Source of the DNA: Tautonia sociabilis
GTDB lineage: Bacteria > Planctomycetota > Planctomycetia > Isosphaerales > Isosphaeraceae
Direction of reading: 5' to 3'
Length of the DNA: 64,000 bases
Assembly: GCF_003977685.1 (NCBI RefSeq)
Contig: NZ_RYZH01000007.1
Location: forward strand, 1 to 64,000
Shown here: one piece after another, positions 8,850-17,243 of the stretch
Position numbering within the stretch: position 1 is the first letter of the stretch
Layout: the number at the start of each line of letters is the position of its first letter
Notes under the pieces: generated by a model
The model's input: only the letters and a program-made list of their open reading frames with translations
Told to the model about the DNA's origin: nothing
The model's database searches: none
Position numbers and translations under genes: made by a program

Positions 8850-10906
8850 CGTCCGTCCGATCCGGCACCGACGGCGGCCGACTCGGGCGCCGCATGCCCG
8901 AGGGTCGTCCAGGCCCATCGGTAGAGATTGCGGGCGTCGGTGTACCGGGCGTCGGACGAGGTGCTGCCGAGCACGACGACGATGACCGAATCCGCTCCCC
9001 GACGCCCTCGGGAGACGAGGCAGGCGCCGGCGGCTCCGGTGGTGCCGGTCTTCACGCCGTCGTACCCCTCGATGGAGAGCAGGCGGTTGGTGTTCCGCCA
9101 GACGACATTGCGGGGGGAGCCCTCGCCATCGAAGAGCGTGCAGCCTCGTGTCTGGGTGGAGACGATCCTGGAGAAGAGCTCGTTCTCCAGGGCGACCCGG
9201 GCCAGCCGGGCGAGGTCCAGCGCGCTGGCGTGGTGGCCGGGGGAGGTGAGGCCGTGGGGGTTGGCGAATCGGGTTTCGACCAGCCCCAGCTCGGCGGCGG
9301 TACGGTTCATCTCGGCAACGAATCGGGCGAGCGGGTCGAGCTCTTCCGGGGCGTCCTCCGGTGGGCCGAGCCGGGCGCCGAAGTGCTCGGCGAGGGCGAC
9401 GGAGGCATCGTTGCCCGAGGGCAGCAGCAGGCCGTAGAGCAACTCCCGGACGGGGACCCGCTCGCCGGCCCGGACGCCGGAGGTGGAGCCGATGGTCCCA
9501 TCGGCCCGCTCCGAGAAGGTGACGACCTCGTCGAGCACGGCCGGGTCCTCCTCGGCCAGCCGGAGGACGACCAGGGCGGTCATGATCTTGGTCGTGCTGG
9601 CCATGTCGAGGGGGGCCTCCTCGTCGAGACCCGCGATGAGCTCGCCCGAATCGGCGTCGATGATGGCCCAGGCCTTCGCGGTAACGAAGGGGGGGCCCTC
9701 CAGGGAGTCGGCCGGCTCCTTCTCCTCGACCCGGGCATTGACCTCCTCGGGATCGGGGAGTTCGGGGTCCCCCTCGGGCTCGGGGCCGAGCGCCTCGAGG
9801 GTCTTCAGGTCGGCCTGGCCGGTGGCGGGGAGGCCGCGAGACTCCTGGAATCGCACCAGGGCCGCCTGGGTGGCGGGGCCGAAGTCGCCGTCCACGGCCA
9901 GCCCGGGAGAGGGGTCAAGCCTCGCGTTGAGCCGGCGCTGGAGCGACTCGACCGCCGGGCCGTTGGCGCCGAACTCCAGGGCGGCCGGGGCCGAGGAGGC
10001 GGCCGTCTCGGAGTCGGAGGGGAGGCGGTTGAAGTGGTTGTAGACCTCTCGGGCCACCTCGGCGATGAGCAGCTCGGCGGCGTTGTCCTCGCTCCAGCGG
10101 GTGTCCTCGTTCTCGCTGGTCAGCACGCAGAGGGCGACCGGCCCGCCCGGCGTCTCGATGATGCCGGCCGAGGTGCGGACCTGGCTCACGGCGCCGGTCT
10201 TGTGTGCCACCTTCGTGCCGGTGGGAAGGAACCGCTTGAAGAGCCGATCGTCCTGACAGTTGAGCAAATGCTCGTACATCTCGGCCGAGGCGTCGTCGTT
10301 CACCAGCTCCCGGGCGTGGAGCATCTTCAGCAGGCCGATCATCTCGTCGGCGGTGGTGGAGCCGAGGCCGAACTCGGCGCTCCGATCGGGGAAGGCGGAG
10401 GTGTCCCGGCGGTAGACCTTTGAGTGGATCTTGCTGTTCGGGAAGCCCATGGCCTCCATCGTCGTCGCCGTGGAGGGGATGCCGATGGCGTCGAGCACCA
10501 GGTTCGTCGCGGTGTTGTCCGAGTAGGCGATCATCAGTCGGATCGCGTCCCGCAGGGGGAACGAGGCGCCATCGGAGAAGTGGTACGTGAGGATACCCGA
10601 ACCGGGGACCTTGTCGTCCTCGTCGAGCGTGATCATCTGACCGAGATCGAGCCCCTCCTCCGCCGCCTGGCGGTAGGCCTCGACCATGACCGGAAACTTG
10701 ATCAGGCTGGCTGTCGGCATCGGCCGGTCGGCGTCCTTGCGGAAGGACTCTCCGGTTTCCAGGTGCTCGACGGCCACGGACACCTCTCCCCGGTGGGAGC
10801 GGAGCAGGGGCTCGAGGCGGCCCTCCAGGGTCGGGCCTCCCCTCGTCGTCGTCGGCAGGAGAAGAGCGGCGGCCAGGAAGGTCAGCAGCGGGGCGGATCG
10901 GGTCAT
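8846..10906 (-). CDS. Fusion: class A beta-lactamase fold, peptidoglycan-binding domain and D-Ala-D-Ala carboxypeptidase
   Basis: This 686-residue exported protein has a signal peptide (LLTFLAAALLLPTTTRG) and three domains. Residues 27-295 have a class A beta-lactamase-like fold: S67-x-x-K70 (TASLIKF), S129-D-N131, and K236-T-G238. The segment where class A enzymes carry the deacylating Glu of ExxLN (about 160-172) has no such motif, so efficient beta-lactam hydrolysis is doubtful. Residues 310-375 form a peptidoglycan-binding domain (GPAVESLQRRLN, VDGDFGPATQAALVRFQ). Residues 405-670 are a peptidase S11/DacA-type D,D-carboxypeptidase: S437-T-T-K440, S497-G-N499, K619-T-G621. Two active serine domains on one wall-binding linker suggest a periplasmic peptidoglycan-trimming or sensing role (inference). 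The ATG follows a long GC-rich in-frame extension and precedes the signal peptide. Confidence 0.85.
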   Translation of the reverse strand: MTRSAPLLTFLAAALLLPTTTRGGPTLEGRLEPLLRSHRGEVSVAVEHLETGESFRKDADRPMPTASLIKFPVMVEAYRQAAEEGLDLGQMITLDEDDKVPGSGILTYHFSDGASFPLRDAIRLMIAYSDNTATNLVLDAIGIPSTATTMEAMGFPNSKIHSKVYRRDTSAFPDRSAEFGLGSTTADEMIGLLKMLHARELVNDDASAEMYEHLLNCQDDRLFKRFLPTGTKVAHKTGAVSQVRTSAGIIETPGGPVALCVLTSENEDTRWSEDNAAELLIAEVAREVYNHFNRLPSDSETAASSAPAALEFGANGPAVESLQRRLNARLDPSPGLAVDGDFGPATQAALVRFQESRGLPATGQADLKTLEALGPEPEGDPELPDPEEVNARVEEKEPADSLEGPPFVTAKAWAIIDADSGELIAGLDEEAPLDMASTTKIMTALVVLRLAEEDPAVLDEVVTFSERADGTIGSTSGVRAGERVPVRELLYGLLLPSGNDASVALAEHFGARLGPPEDAPEELDPLARFVAEMNRTAAELGLVETRFANPHGLTSPGHHASALDLARLARVALENELFSRIVSTQTRGCTLFDGEGSPRNVVWRNTNRLLSIEGYDGVKTGTTGAAGACLVSRGRRGADSVIVVVLGSTSSDARYTDARNLYRWAWTTLGHAAPESAAVGAGSDGR

Positions 10907-11058
10907 GGGGCTCGTCTCGGTGGGGGTCGGGTCGATCGACGATCGGCCGCCGCCCAGCCGGTGCCGGCGGGCGCGGAGAAGAGCGGCGATCCCCCGCAAT
11001 CGTGGCCGATCCCGGCCCGGACCGCAATCTCCCGACGGCCCGGGTCGCGTCGCCTCCG

Positions 11059-11088
11059 GGTCAGGTCAGGTCAGGTCAGGTCAGGTCA
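11059..11088. repeat. Six tandem GGTCA pentamers at the 3' end of the LEPR-XLL gene
   Basis: Six perfect copies of a 5-bp unit run into the stop codon of the LEPR-XLL gene. On the coding strand the unit is TGACC, so every unit carries a TGA; because 5 is not a multiple of 3, the array places stops in all three frames. Copy-number slippage would change only the 3' untranslated part. It could serve as a frame-independent stop block. Confidence 0.85.
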
Positions 11089-11982
11089 GACCAGCCGTCC
11101 CCTCCCGTCCCGGAGGCGCTGGAGCCGCTGGAGCGCCAGTAAGGCCCGGGAGAGGCGGGGGGGAGGGTCGAAGACCTCGGCGCCGATGAAGGCCGAGGCC
11201 GCCGGACCTCGGTCCCCTCCGGGCACGACCGCCCCATCGACCACGACGAGATACCGCCGGCCCCCCTGGAGCCGAAGCGGCTCGGCCGAGGTGAGGGCCA
11301 CCGTGTTGGCCGCCGAGTCGTACCGGGCCGATCGGAGTCGGAGCGGCCGGTTGGGCGCGGTCGCTGGGGTCCGGTCGAGGCCCGGCCCGAAGAGCTGGTA
11401 GTTCGACACGAGGGACGCCTGGACCGGGTCGAGCGGCTGATTGAAGGTCAGGGCGATCGTCGTCGGCTGGGCGTGGTACCCGAACCGCGAGACGTTGATC
11501 ACGCCCAGGGGAAGGAGCCGGTTTTCCAGCGTGACCTGGGACGGGGCCGCACCCGGGGAGGTGGCGACCACCGTGAACAGACCGGCCTGACCGTTGGCGA
11601 CGGCGACCGTCGCGGCCAGCCCGTCCGGCCCGGTGACGGCGGGGTTCGTCAGGAACCGAGCCGACGGCCCGGCCTGGAAGGCGTCGAAGACGACCGTCGC
11701 CCCCGAAACCGGAGAGCCGTCCGGCCGGGTGACTCGAACCGTCAGCGGCAGGGAGAACGGCGTGCCAACCTGCGTCATCTGGCCGGCGCCGGAGACGAAC
11801 TCCGAGACGAGGACCAGCGGCACGGGGGCCTCCATCGGAGCGGCGGCCTGCGCCGCTGCCTCCCCGGCCGGGGCCGAGGGATCGGCCGTCGACAGCAACT
11901 GCCTCGGCTCCATCGCCTCGACGCGGGGCGCGCTCCGGCGGCGGGAGGGACGACCGGCGGGGGCTCGGCGGGGGCGGATCAT
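11086..11982 (-). CDS. LEPR-XLL-type extracellular protein with Ig-like domain
   Basis: A 298-residue secreted protein. The N-terminus is Arg-rich and carries the motif VEAMEPRQLLSTAD, a variant of the LEPR-XLL signature seen at the start of many large planctomycete extracellular proteins. Residues about 55-170 look like a bacterial Ig-like/invasin-type beta domain (FSLPLTVRVTRPDGSPVSGA, then TVVFDAF, GLAATVAVANGQAGLFTVVA). A second beta-rich segment follows (TIALTFNQPLDP, LTSAEPLRLQGG). The start used here puts the motif at residues 24-31, the usual distance; an ATG 20 codons upstream (12042) has a better spaced GGAG and cannot be excluded. Function is unknown; surface adhesion or matrix formation is plausible. 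Confidence 0.65.
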   Translation of the reverse strand: MIRPRRAPAGRPSRRRSAPRVEAMEPRQLLSTADPSAPAGEAAAQAAAPMEAPVPLVLVSEFVSGAGQMTQVGTPFSLPLTVRVTRPDGSPVSGATVVFDAFQAGPSARFLTNPAVTGPDGLAATVAVANGQAGLFTVVATSPGAAPSQVTLENRLLPLGVINVSRFGYHAQPTTIALTFNQPLDPVQASLVSNYQLFGPGLDRTPATAPNRPLRLRSARYDSAANTVALTSAEPLRLQGGRRYLVVVDGAVVPGGDRGPAASAFIGAEVFDPPPRLSRALLALQRLQRLRDGRGRLV

Positions 11983-12395
11983 GGGGGCCTCGGCGATTCT
12001 GGGGAGAGGGCCTCGGATCAGGTCCGGAAACAGCGGTATCATCGGGATCGGCTCCGGAGCCCTCCCCCTCCCGAGAAAGCCTCCTCGGGGGCGGCCTTCG
12101 CATCGGGTCGGTCCGATCGCGGGGCCGCCGAGGAAGATCGCGAGCAGGAGGGTCGTCCGGTCGTTGGCGATTCCGCCCGAGATCGAACGATCGAGGGGGG
12201 ACTCCCCGACGGTCGCGGTGGAAGGGCGCCGGTCTGGTCCGGAGGTCGAGCAGCGGGAGCCGACGGCGATCCCCGATCGACTCGCCGCGGCCGGACGCCC
12301 CCGCCGCCCCGAACTCCCCGAGCCCTCCGATCGCTCCGATTCGGTAGAATCCGATCTCCCTCCCCCCGCAACCCGACCGCCCGGAGCCCGCCGGC
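11983..12395. other. Divergent intergenic region, LEPR-XLL gene and cytochrome gene
   Basis: This stretch of about 410 bp lies between two divergent genes; it may include 60 bp of coding sequence if the upstream LEPR-XLL start is used. A TAGAAT hexamer at 12345-12350, 46 bp before the cytochrome ATG, resembles a -10 box, but the sequence 17 bp upstream is not a -35 box. No RNA gene or repeat was seen. Confidence 0.4.
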
Positions 12396-14186
12396 ATGAG
12401 CGATCGCCGATCCCGATCGACCGCGGTACTGGCCGTGATCCTCCCCCTCGCCCTGCCGGCCCTTGGCTCGGCAGCGTCGGCTCCTCCCGGGTCCGACGAT
12501 GCTCCCCCCGGCTTCCAGCCCGATCGGCGCTGGCGAGAGCCGGTGGCGATGGCCGTCTCGACGGACGGCAGCCGGCTGTACGTCGCCAACCGGGAGAGCG
12601 GGACCCTCTCGGTCATCGACGTCGGCTCGGGCCGGGTGGCTTCCGAACACGAGGTCGGCTCTTCCCTGTCGGACCTCGCCCTGCTGCCCGATGGCCGGCA
12701 CCTGCTGGCCGTCGACGAGGAGGAAGGCCTCGTGGTGGTGGTGCGGCTCGACGGCCGGGAGGTCGATCGGATCGTCGGCGTCACGGTGCCGGAGACCCCG
12801 GTGGGGATCTCGCTCGAGCCGGAGGGGGGCCGGGCGTTTGTGTCGTCGCTCTGGCCGAGGAGCGTCTCGGTAATCGCGATGAACGGCGAGGAACCAGGAC
12901 GGCCGACGATCGAGCTGGTCGGATCGGTTTCCCTGCCGTTCGAGCCGAGGGGAGTGCTCGCGGTCGGGGGTGGGAAGGCGATCGTGGCGGACGCCTTCGG
13001 GGGAAGGATGGCCGTGGTGGATGGCGACTCGATGGCGGTCGAGTCGGTTCGGGAGCTGCCGGGGCACAACATCCGGGGCCTGGCCCTGAGCGCGGGAGGC
13101 GATCGCCTGCTCGTCTCCCACCAGCTCCTCAACCGGGCGGGGCGCACCGATCAGAACGACATCCACTGGGCGGCGTTCATCACCAGCAACCTCCTCGCGA
13201 TGCCGCTGGCCGCCGTGCTCGACCCGGCCGCCGACCCGATCGACGAGAGCCGGCTCTACCACCTCAGCGACGTCGGCGACGGCGGAGGCGACCCGAATGG
13301 GGTGCTCGTGATGCCGGACGGCACCATCGCCGTGGCGCTGGGAGGGGTCAACGAGGTGGCCTTCGGGCCGGAGTCGGCCTCGATCGGGCATCGCGTCTCG
13401 GTCGGCCGACGCCCCGTGGCGCTGGCGAAGGCGCCGGGGGACCGCCGGATCTTCGTGGCCGATGCCTTTGCCGACACCGTGTCGGTCGTCTCGCTGGAGG
13501 ACGGAGCGCAGGCCTCCTCGATCCCGCTCGGGCCGCACCCGGAGCCAGACGCCGTCCGGCTCGGCCGACATCTTTTCCACGACGCCCTCCTCTCGCACGA
13601 CGGCTGGATGAGCTGCCACAGTTGCCATACCGACGGCCACACCAGCGGGCGGTTCGTCGATACCCTGGGGGACGACTCGTATGGCACCCCGAAGCGGACC
13701 CCCTCACTGCTTGGCGCCGGCGAGACGGGCCCCTGGGCCTGGGACGGGTCGATGGAATCGATCGCCGATCAGGTGAGCAAGTCGGTCGTTTCCACGATGA
13801 GAGGGTATCCCCCGGATGCGGCCGAGGCCTCGGCGATCGAGGCGTACATCCGATCGCTTCCCCCGGCGCCTCCGATCGACGATTGCGAGGACGACACGGC
13901 GATCGAGCGCGGCTCGGCCGCCTTCCGCCGCCTCCGGTGCGACCGCTGCCATCGGCCGCCGACCTACACCGCTCCCGGGTCGTACGACGTGGGCCTGGCC
14001 GACGAGCGCGGCCGGAGCGAGTTCAACCCGCCCTCGCTCCGGGGAGTCGCCCGGCGGCCGGCCCTCTTCCACGACGGCCGGGCCGGCTCGATCGCCGAGG
14101 TCTTCGAGAAGTACGGCCACCAGCTCGACGAGCCGCTCGAGCCGGGGGAGCTGGAGGACCTGATCGCGTTTCTTCGGAGCCTCTGA
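12396..14186 (+). CDS. Secreted beta-propeller plus di-haem cytochrome (MauG/CcpA-like)
   Basis: A 596-residue protein with a signal peptide (AVLAVILPLALPALGSAAS). Residues 40-370 form a YncE/lactonase-type beta-propeller of repeated strands such as GSRLYVANRESGTLSVIDVG and RRIFVADAFADTVSVVSLE. The C-terminal 200 residues are a cytochrome c peroxidase/MauG-like unit with two haem sites, CHSCH and CDRCH, plus LGRHLFHDALLS and FNPPSLRGVARRPALFHDG, both typical of the family. It probably acts in the periplasm as a peroxidase or redox enzyme; the substrate is unknown. A GGAG lies about 10 nt before the ATG. The amidase gene follows on the same strand after a hairpin. Confidence 0.82.
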   Translation: MSDRRSRSTAVLAVILPLALPALGSAASAPPGSDDAPPGFQPDRRWREPVAMAVSTDGSRLYVANRESGTLSVIDVGSGRVASEHEVGSSLSDLALLPDGRHLLAVDEEEGLVVVVRLDGREVDRIVGVTVPETPVGISLEPEGGRAFVSSLWPRSVSVIAMNGEEPGRPTIELVGSVSLPFEPRGVLAVGGGKAIVADAFGGRMAVVDGDSMAVESVRELPGHNIRGLALSAGGDRLLVSHQLLNRAGRTDQNDIHWAAFITSNLLAMPLAAVLDPAADPIDESRLYHLSDVGDGGGDPNGVLVMPDGTIAVALGGVNEVAFGPESASIGHRVSVGRRPVALAKAPGDRRIFVADAFADTVSVVSLEDGAQASSIPLGPHPEPDAVRLGRHLFHDALLSHDGWMSCHSCHTDGHTSGRFVDTLGDDSYGTPKRTPSLLGAGETGPWAWDGSMESIADQVSKSVVSTMRGYPPDAAEASAIEAYIRSLPPAPPIDDCEDDTAIERGSAAFRRLRCDRCHRPPTYTAPGSYDVGLADERGRSEFNPPSLRGVARRPALFHDGRAGSIAEVFEKYGHQLDEPLEPGELEDLIAFLRSL

Positions 14187-14189
14187 CGC

Positions 14190-14244
14190 GAGCGGGGAGC
14201 GCCCTCCGCCCGCTCATCCTCCCGTGGTCGACTGCTCCCCGCTC
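14190..14244 (+). terminator. Inverted repeat after the di-haem cytochrome gene
   Basis: An 11-bp perfect inverted repeat, GAGCGGGGAGC at 14190-14200 and GCTCCCCGCTC at 14234-14244, begins just after the stop codon. The 33-nt loop is long and no U-run follows, so it may equally be an mRNA-stabilising structure. Confidence 0.4.
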
Positions 14245-14318
14245 CCGACATCCCGAGCGTTGGCGTCGTCCTCTCTCTCCGGGTTCGATCGATCCTCCTC
14301 ATTTCAGATGAGATCATC

Positions 14319-16097
14319 ATGAATCACGACGGCGTACGCAGCGTCGGCGCCCAGGACGAGGCGTCCCCTCCCCTCCCCGATGCCCCGGGCACCGTCCGTC
14401 GCCGGGCGGTCCTAAGGGCGCTGGCGGCCCTCGGGATCGGCTCGGCCACCTTCCAGCGGGCGATGGCGGCGCTGGCCCAGGAGGAGGCCGAGATCACCCC
14501 GGATCGGATCGCGCAGGCCGAATGGATCGCCGGCCTGGAGCTGACCGAGGAGGAGCGCGAGAGCACGGCCCGGGCGGTCTCCCGGGCCCTGGAGGAGTTC
14601 GAGGAGCTGCGGGGGGTCGAGGTCGGCTACGACATCCCCCCTGCCCTGACCTTCCTGCCCGAACCTCCCCGGCCCTCCGAGACGGCCAGGGCTCGTCGCC
14701 ACCGAGCCCGGCCGATCGAGTGGCACGCCCCCGAGCGGCCAGAATCCGATGAGGACCTCGCCTTCCTGCCGGTCACGGAGCTGTCGGCGCTGGTCCGGGC
14801 TCGGACGGTTTCGTCGAGGGAACTGACGGAGCTGTACCTGGAGAGGCTCAAGCGGTTCGACCCGATCCTCCACTGTGTCGTCACCTTGACTGAGGACACC
14901 GCCCGAGCCCAGGCCGAGAAGGCGGACGCCGAGCTCGCCGCCGGTATCTACCGAGGGCCCTTGCACGGTATTCCCTGGGGGGCGAAGGACCTGATCTCCT
15001 ATCCCGGCTACCCGACGAGCTGGGGGGCTCCCCCCTTCAAGGACCAGGTGCTCGACGAGAAGGCGACCGTCGCCGCTCGGCTGGAGGAGGCCGGGGCGGT
15101 GCTGGTGGCCAAGCTGTCGCTCGGGGCGCTGGCGATGGGGGACCGCTGGTTCGGCGGCCGGACGAACAGCCCGTGGGACCCGAGACGGGGTTCCAGCGGC
15201 TCTTCGGCCGGATCGGCGGCGGCGGCGGCGGCCGGACTGGTCGGCTTCGCCCTGGGCAGCGAGACGCTCGGCAGCATCGTTTCCCCCTGCCGGGCCTGCG
15301 GCGCCTCGGGTCTGAGGCCGACCTTCGGCCGGGTCAGCCGCCTCGGCTGCATGCCCCTGAGCTGGTCGATGGACAAGGTCGGTCCGATCGCTCGGTCGCT
15401 GGAGGATTGCGCCCTGGTCCTTGACGCCATCCACGGCGCCGACGGCCGGGACCCCGCCGCCGTCGACCGCCCCTTCGACTGGCCCTCCCCCGTCGAGCTG
15501 TCCAGCCTCCGGGTCGGCTTTCTGGAGGACCCCGAGCGATCCGACGAGGACCGCCCGGAGCTGGAGGCCCTGCGGGGGCTCGGCGTCCAGCTCGTCCCCA
15601 TCCGGCTCCCCGAGGATCTGCCGACCCGGGCGGTGACGATGATGCTCGGCACCGAGGCCGCCACGGTCTTCGACCGGCTGACGCGGGACCACGTCACCGA
15701 CGGGCTCAACAGTTGGCCCACCACCTTCCGGCGCGGCCAGTTCGTGCCGGCGGTCGAGTACCTCCGCGCCTCCCGGGTCCGAACCCTGCTGATGCGGAAG
15801 ATGGCCGAGTTGTTGACGACGGTCGACCTGTACGTCGGCCATGCCGAGGACCTGGCGATCACGAACCTCACCGGCCACCCGACCGCCGTGCTGCCGTTCG
15901 GGTTCCAGGACATCGACGGCCGAGAGGGCCCCGGGTCGCTCACCTTCACCGGCCGGCTGTACGACGAGTCGACGCTGCTGGCCCTCGCCGTCGCCTTCCA
16001 GCGAGCAACCGGCGACCACCTCCGCCGCCCCCCCCTGGAGCAGGCGCTGGCCGAGGCGATGGAGCCGGAGGAGAACGTTTCCCCCCGAGGTTGCTGA
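14319..16097 (+). CDS. Exported amidase-signature hydrolase
   Basis: A 592-residue member of the amidase signature family, which cleaves or transfers amides by a Ser-cisSer-Lys triad. The Lys lies in IPWGAKDLIS, the cis-Ser in RRGSSGSSAGSAAA and the nucleophile Ser in GSETLGSIVSPC, where many family members have GSETGGSIRSP. The N-terminus has a Tat-like leader (RRRAVLRALAALGIGSATF) followed by AMAALAQ, so the enzyme is probably exported folded. About 130 residues between the leader and the catalytic domain are charged and predicted helical. GatA itself is not exported and lacks this part, so this is not the tRNA amidotransferase subunit. Substrate unknown. Confidence 0.8.
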   Translation: MNHDGVRSVGAQDEASPPLPDAPGTVRRRAVLRALAALGIGSATFQRAMAALAQEEAEITPDRIAQAEWIAGLELTEEERESTARAVSRALEEFEELRGVEVGYDIPPALTFLPEPPRPSETARARRHRARPIEWHAPERPESDEDLAFLPVTELSALVRARTVSSRELTELYLERLKRFDPILHCVVTLTEDTARAQAEKADAELAAGIYRGPLHGIPWGAKDLISYPGYPTSWGAPPFKDQVLDEKATVAARLEEAGAVLVAKLSLGALAMGDRWFGGRTNSPWDPRRGSSGSSAGSAAAAAAGLVGFALGSETLGSIVSPCRACGASGLRPTFGRVSRLGCMPLSWSMDKVGPIARSLEDCALVLDAIHGADGRDPAAVDRPFDWPSPVELSSLRVGFLEDPERSDEDRPELEALRGLGVQLVPIRLPEDLPTRAVTMMLGTEAATVFDRLTRDHVTDGLNSWPTTFRRGQFVPAVEYLRASRVRTLLMRKMAELLTTVDLYVGHAEDLAITNLTGHPTAVLPFGFQDIDGREGPGSLTFTGRLYDESTLLALAVAFQRATGDHLRRPPLEQALAEAMEPEENVSPRGC

Positions 16098-16119
16098 GCC
16101 TGCCAGACCCCGCTCCATT

Positions 16120-16151
16120 CCCCCCCGCCCCCCGATCCCGGGGCGGGGGGG
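16120..16151. terminator. Strong bidirectional hairpin between convergent genes
   Basis: A perfect 12-bp stem, CCCCCCCGCCCC at 16120-16131 and GGGGCGGGGGGG at 16140-16151, with an 8-nt loop, lies between the stop codons of the amidase gene and the HTTM gene. It can serve both convergent transcripts. There is no U-run on either side. Confidence 0.65.
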
Positions 16152-16163
16152 CCGATCGGGTGG

Positions 16164-17243
16164 TCAGCTCGCGTCGGCCGGCGAGCGATGCCGGCCGTAG
16201 TCGACCGAGACGACGGCCCCCATCGGCCGGTGCCCCGTCTTCGCTGCCGCAGAAGCCGGGACGGCCGCCGCCGGGATCGCCACCCGGGCCGGTCGTCCGG
16301 CTCGCCGTCGGCTGAAGGCCGACACGATCGAGCGCGCCACCTCGTCGGGCAGGAATGAGGCACACCCGACAAGCATGATCAGCCCAAAGGTCCACATCCC
16401 CAGACAGGCACCAATGCCCAAATGCATGGCCGTCCCGCAGCCGAGCATCACCGGGCGCCACCACCGGTTCCAGACCAGAGCGCAGAAGAAGACCTCCCAG
16501 AGAACGGTCGCGTGCGTCATCGCATTGAGTAGGAGCGGGTGCCAGGCCAGCCAGGTCATATCCATCGACTGGTACTCGAGGTTGGCGAAGGCCAGCCACA
16601 TCGCCTCGCCATCCCACCAGGACGGTCCCTGGAGCTTCGACACTCCCGCGAAGAAGTAAATCACGCACATGTGGATCTGGATCAGCCGGCGTCCGAGATT
16701 GGCCCGGGCCGACGGGGTCGCCGGGCCCTTCCCCCGGCGCCTGGCCAACCAGCGGTCCAGGGACACGGCGCGGCCGCCGTCGCCGATCGTCAGGTAGAGG
16801 GTCAGCATCACGTTGATCTGGTCGAGGCCGAACAGGGCCATCGGCACCCGGTTGGCGTAGGAGATCGCGACGATCAGGGCCAGCACGGAGGTCACCCTCG
16901 TCCAGAGCCCGACCGTGAACAGGGCGAGGATCGCCAGTGAAAGGCCGTGGGCCGTCCACATCCACTCCGGCTCGACCCACCACCAGAACGAGTAGGCGAA
17001 CTCGAACTGCTGGTGATCGCGCACCATCTCGGCGCTCAGCCAGGGGGTCGGCCCGAAGAAATCGTCGAGGGCCAGGCCCCAGACGGCGTGCGTGTAGAGC
17101 AGCATCAGGCCGGTGAGCACCCGGAGCACGCCGGTCAGCGTGGGGTCGGCCGGGGTAAACCAGAAGGCGTTCCAGCCCTCGGCGAAGGAACGCGAGCGCT
17201 CGACGAGGCCCCGCACGGCGGGGACGGTCAGAATTCGTCGCAT
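16164..17243 (-). CDS. HTTM-domain membrane protein (vitamin K gamma-carboxylase-like)
   Basis: A 359-residue multi-pass membrane protein. The order of features fits HTTM proteins: an N-terminal cytosolic segment, FWFTPADPTLTGVLRVLTGL, a helix with YTHAVWG, a WTAHGLSLAILALFTVGLWT helix, SYANRVPMALFGLDQINVML, and a later HMCVIYFFAGVSKLQGPSWW motif. HTTM proteins are related to vitamin K-dependent gamma-glutamyl carboxylase, but the bacterial reaction is mostly unknown. Its ATG lies inside the 3' end of the upstream gene (16-bp overlap, 17228-17243), so the two are translationally coupled. The last 70 residues are Ala/Arg-rich and probably cytosolic. Confidence 0.8.
   Translation of the reverse strand: MRRILTVPAVRGLVERSRSFAEGWNAFWFTPADPTLTGVLRVLTGLMLLYTHAVWGLALDDFFGPTPWLSAEMVRDHQQFEFAYSFWWWVEPEWMWTAHGLSLAILALFTVGLWTRVTSVLALIVAISYANRVPMALFGLDQINVMLTLYLTIGDGGRAVSLDRWLARRRGKGPATPSARANLGRRLIQIHMCVIYFFAGVSKLQGPSWWDGEAMWLAFANLEYQSMDMTWLAWHPLLLNAMTHATVLWEVFFCALVWNRWWRPVMLGCGTAMHLGIGACLGMWTFGLIMLVGCASFLPDEVARSIVSAFSRRRAGRPARVAIPAAAVPASAAAKTGHRPMGAVVSVDYGRHRSPADAS

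Noticed and set aside
8846..10906. Plain beta-lactamase resistance gene
   Set aside because: The fold carries a peptidoglycan-binding and D,D-carboxypeptidase part and lacks the visible deacylation Glu motif, so a resistance call is not supported.
11081..13147. Long minus-strand frame of 688 residues
   Set aside because: It runs antisense through the cytochrome gene and in another frame through the LEPR-XLL gene; it has no domain.
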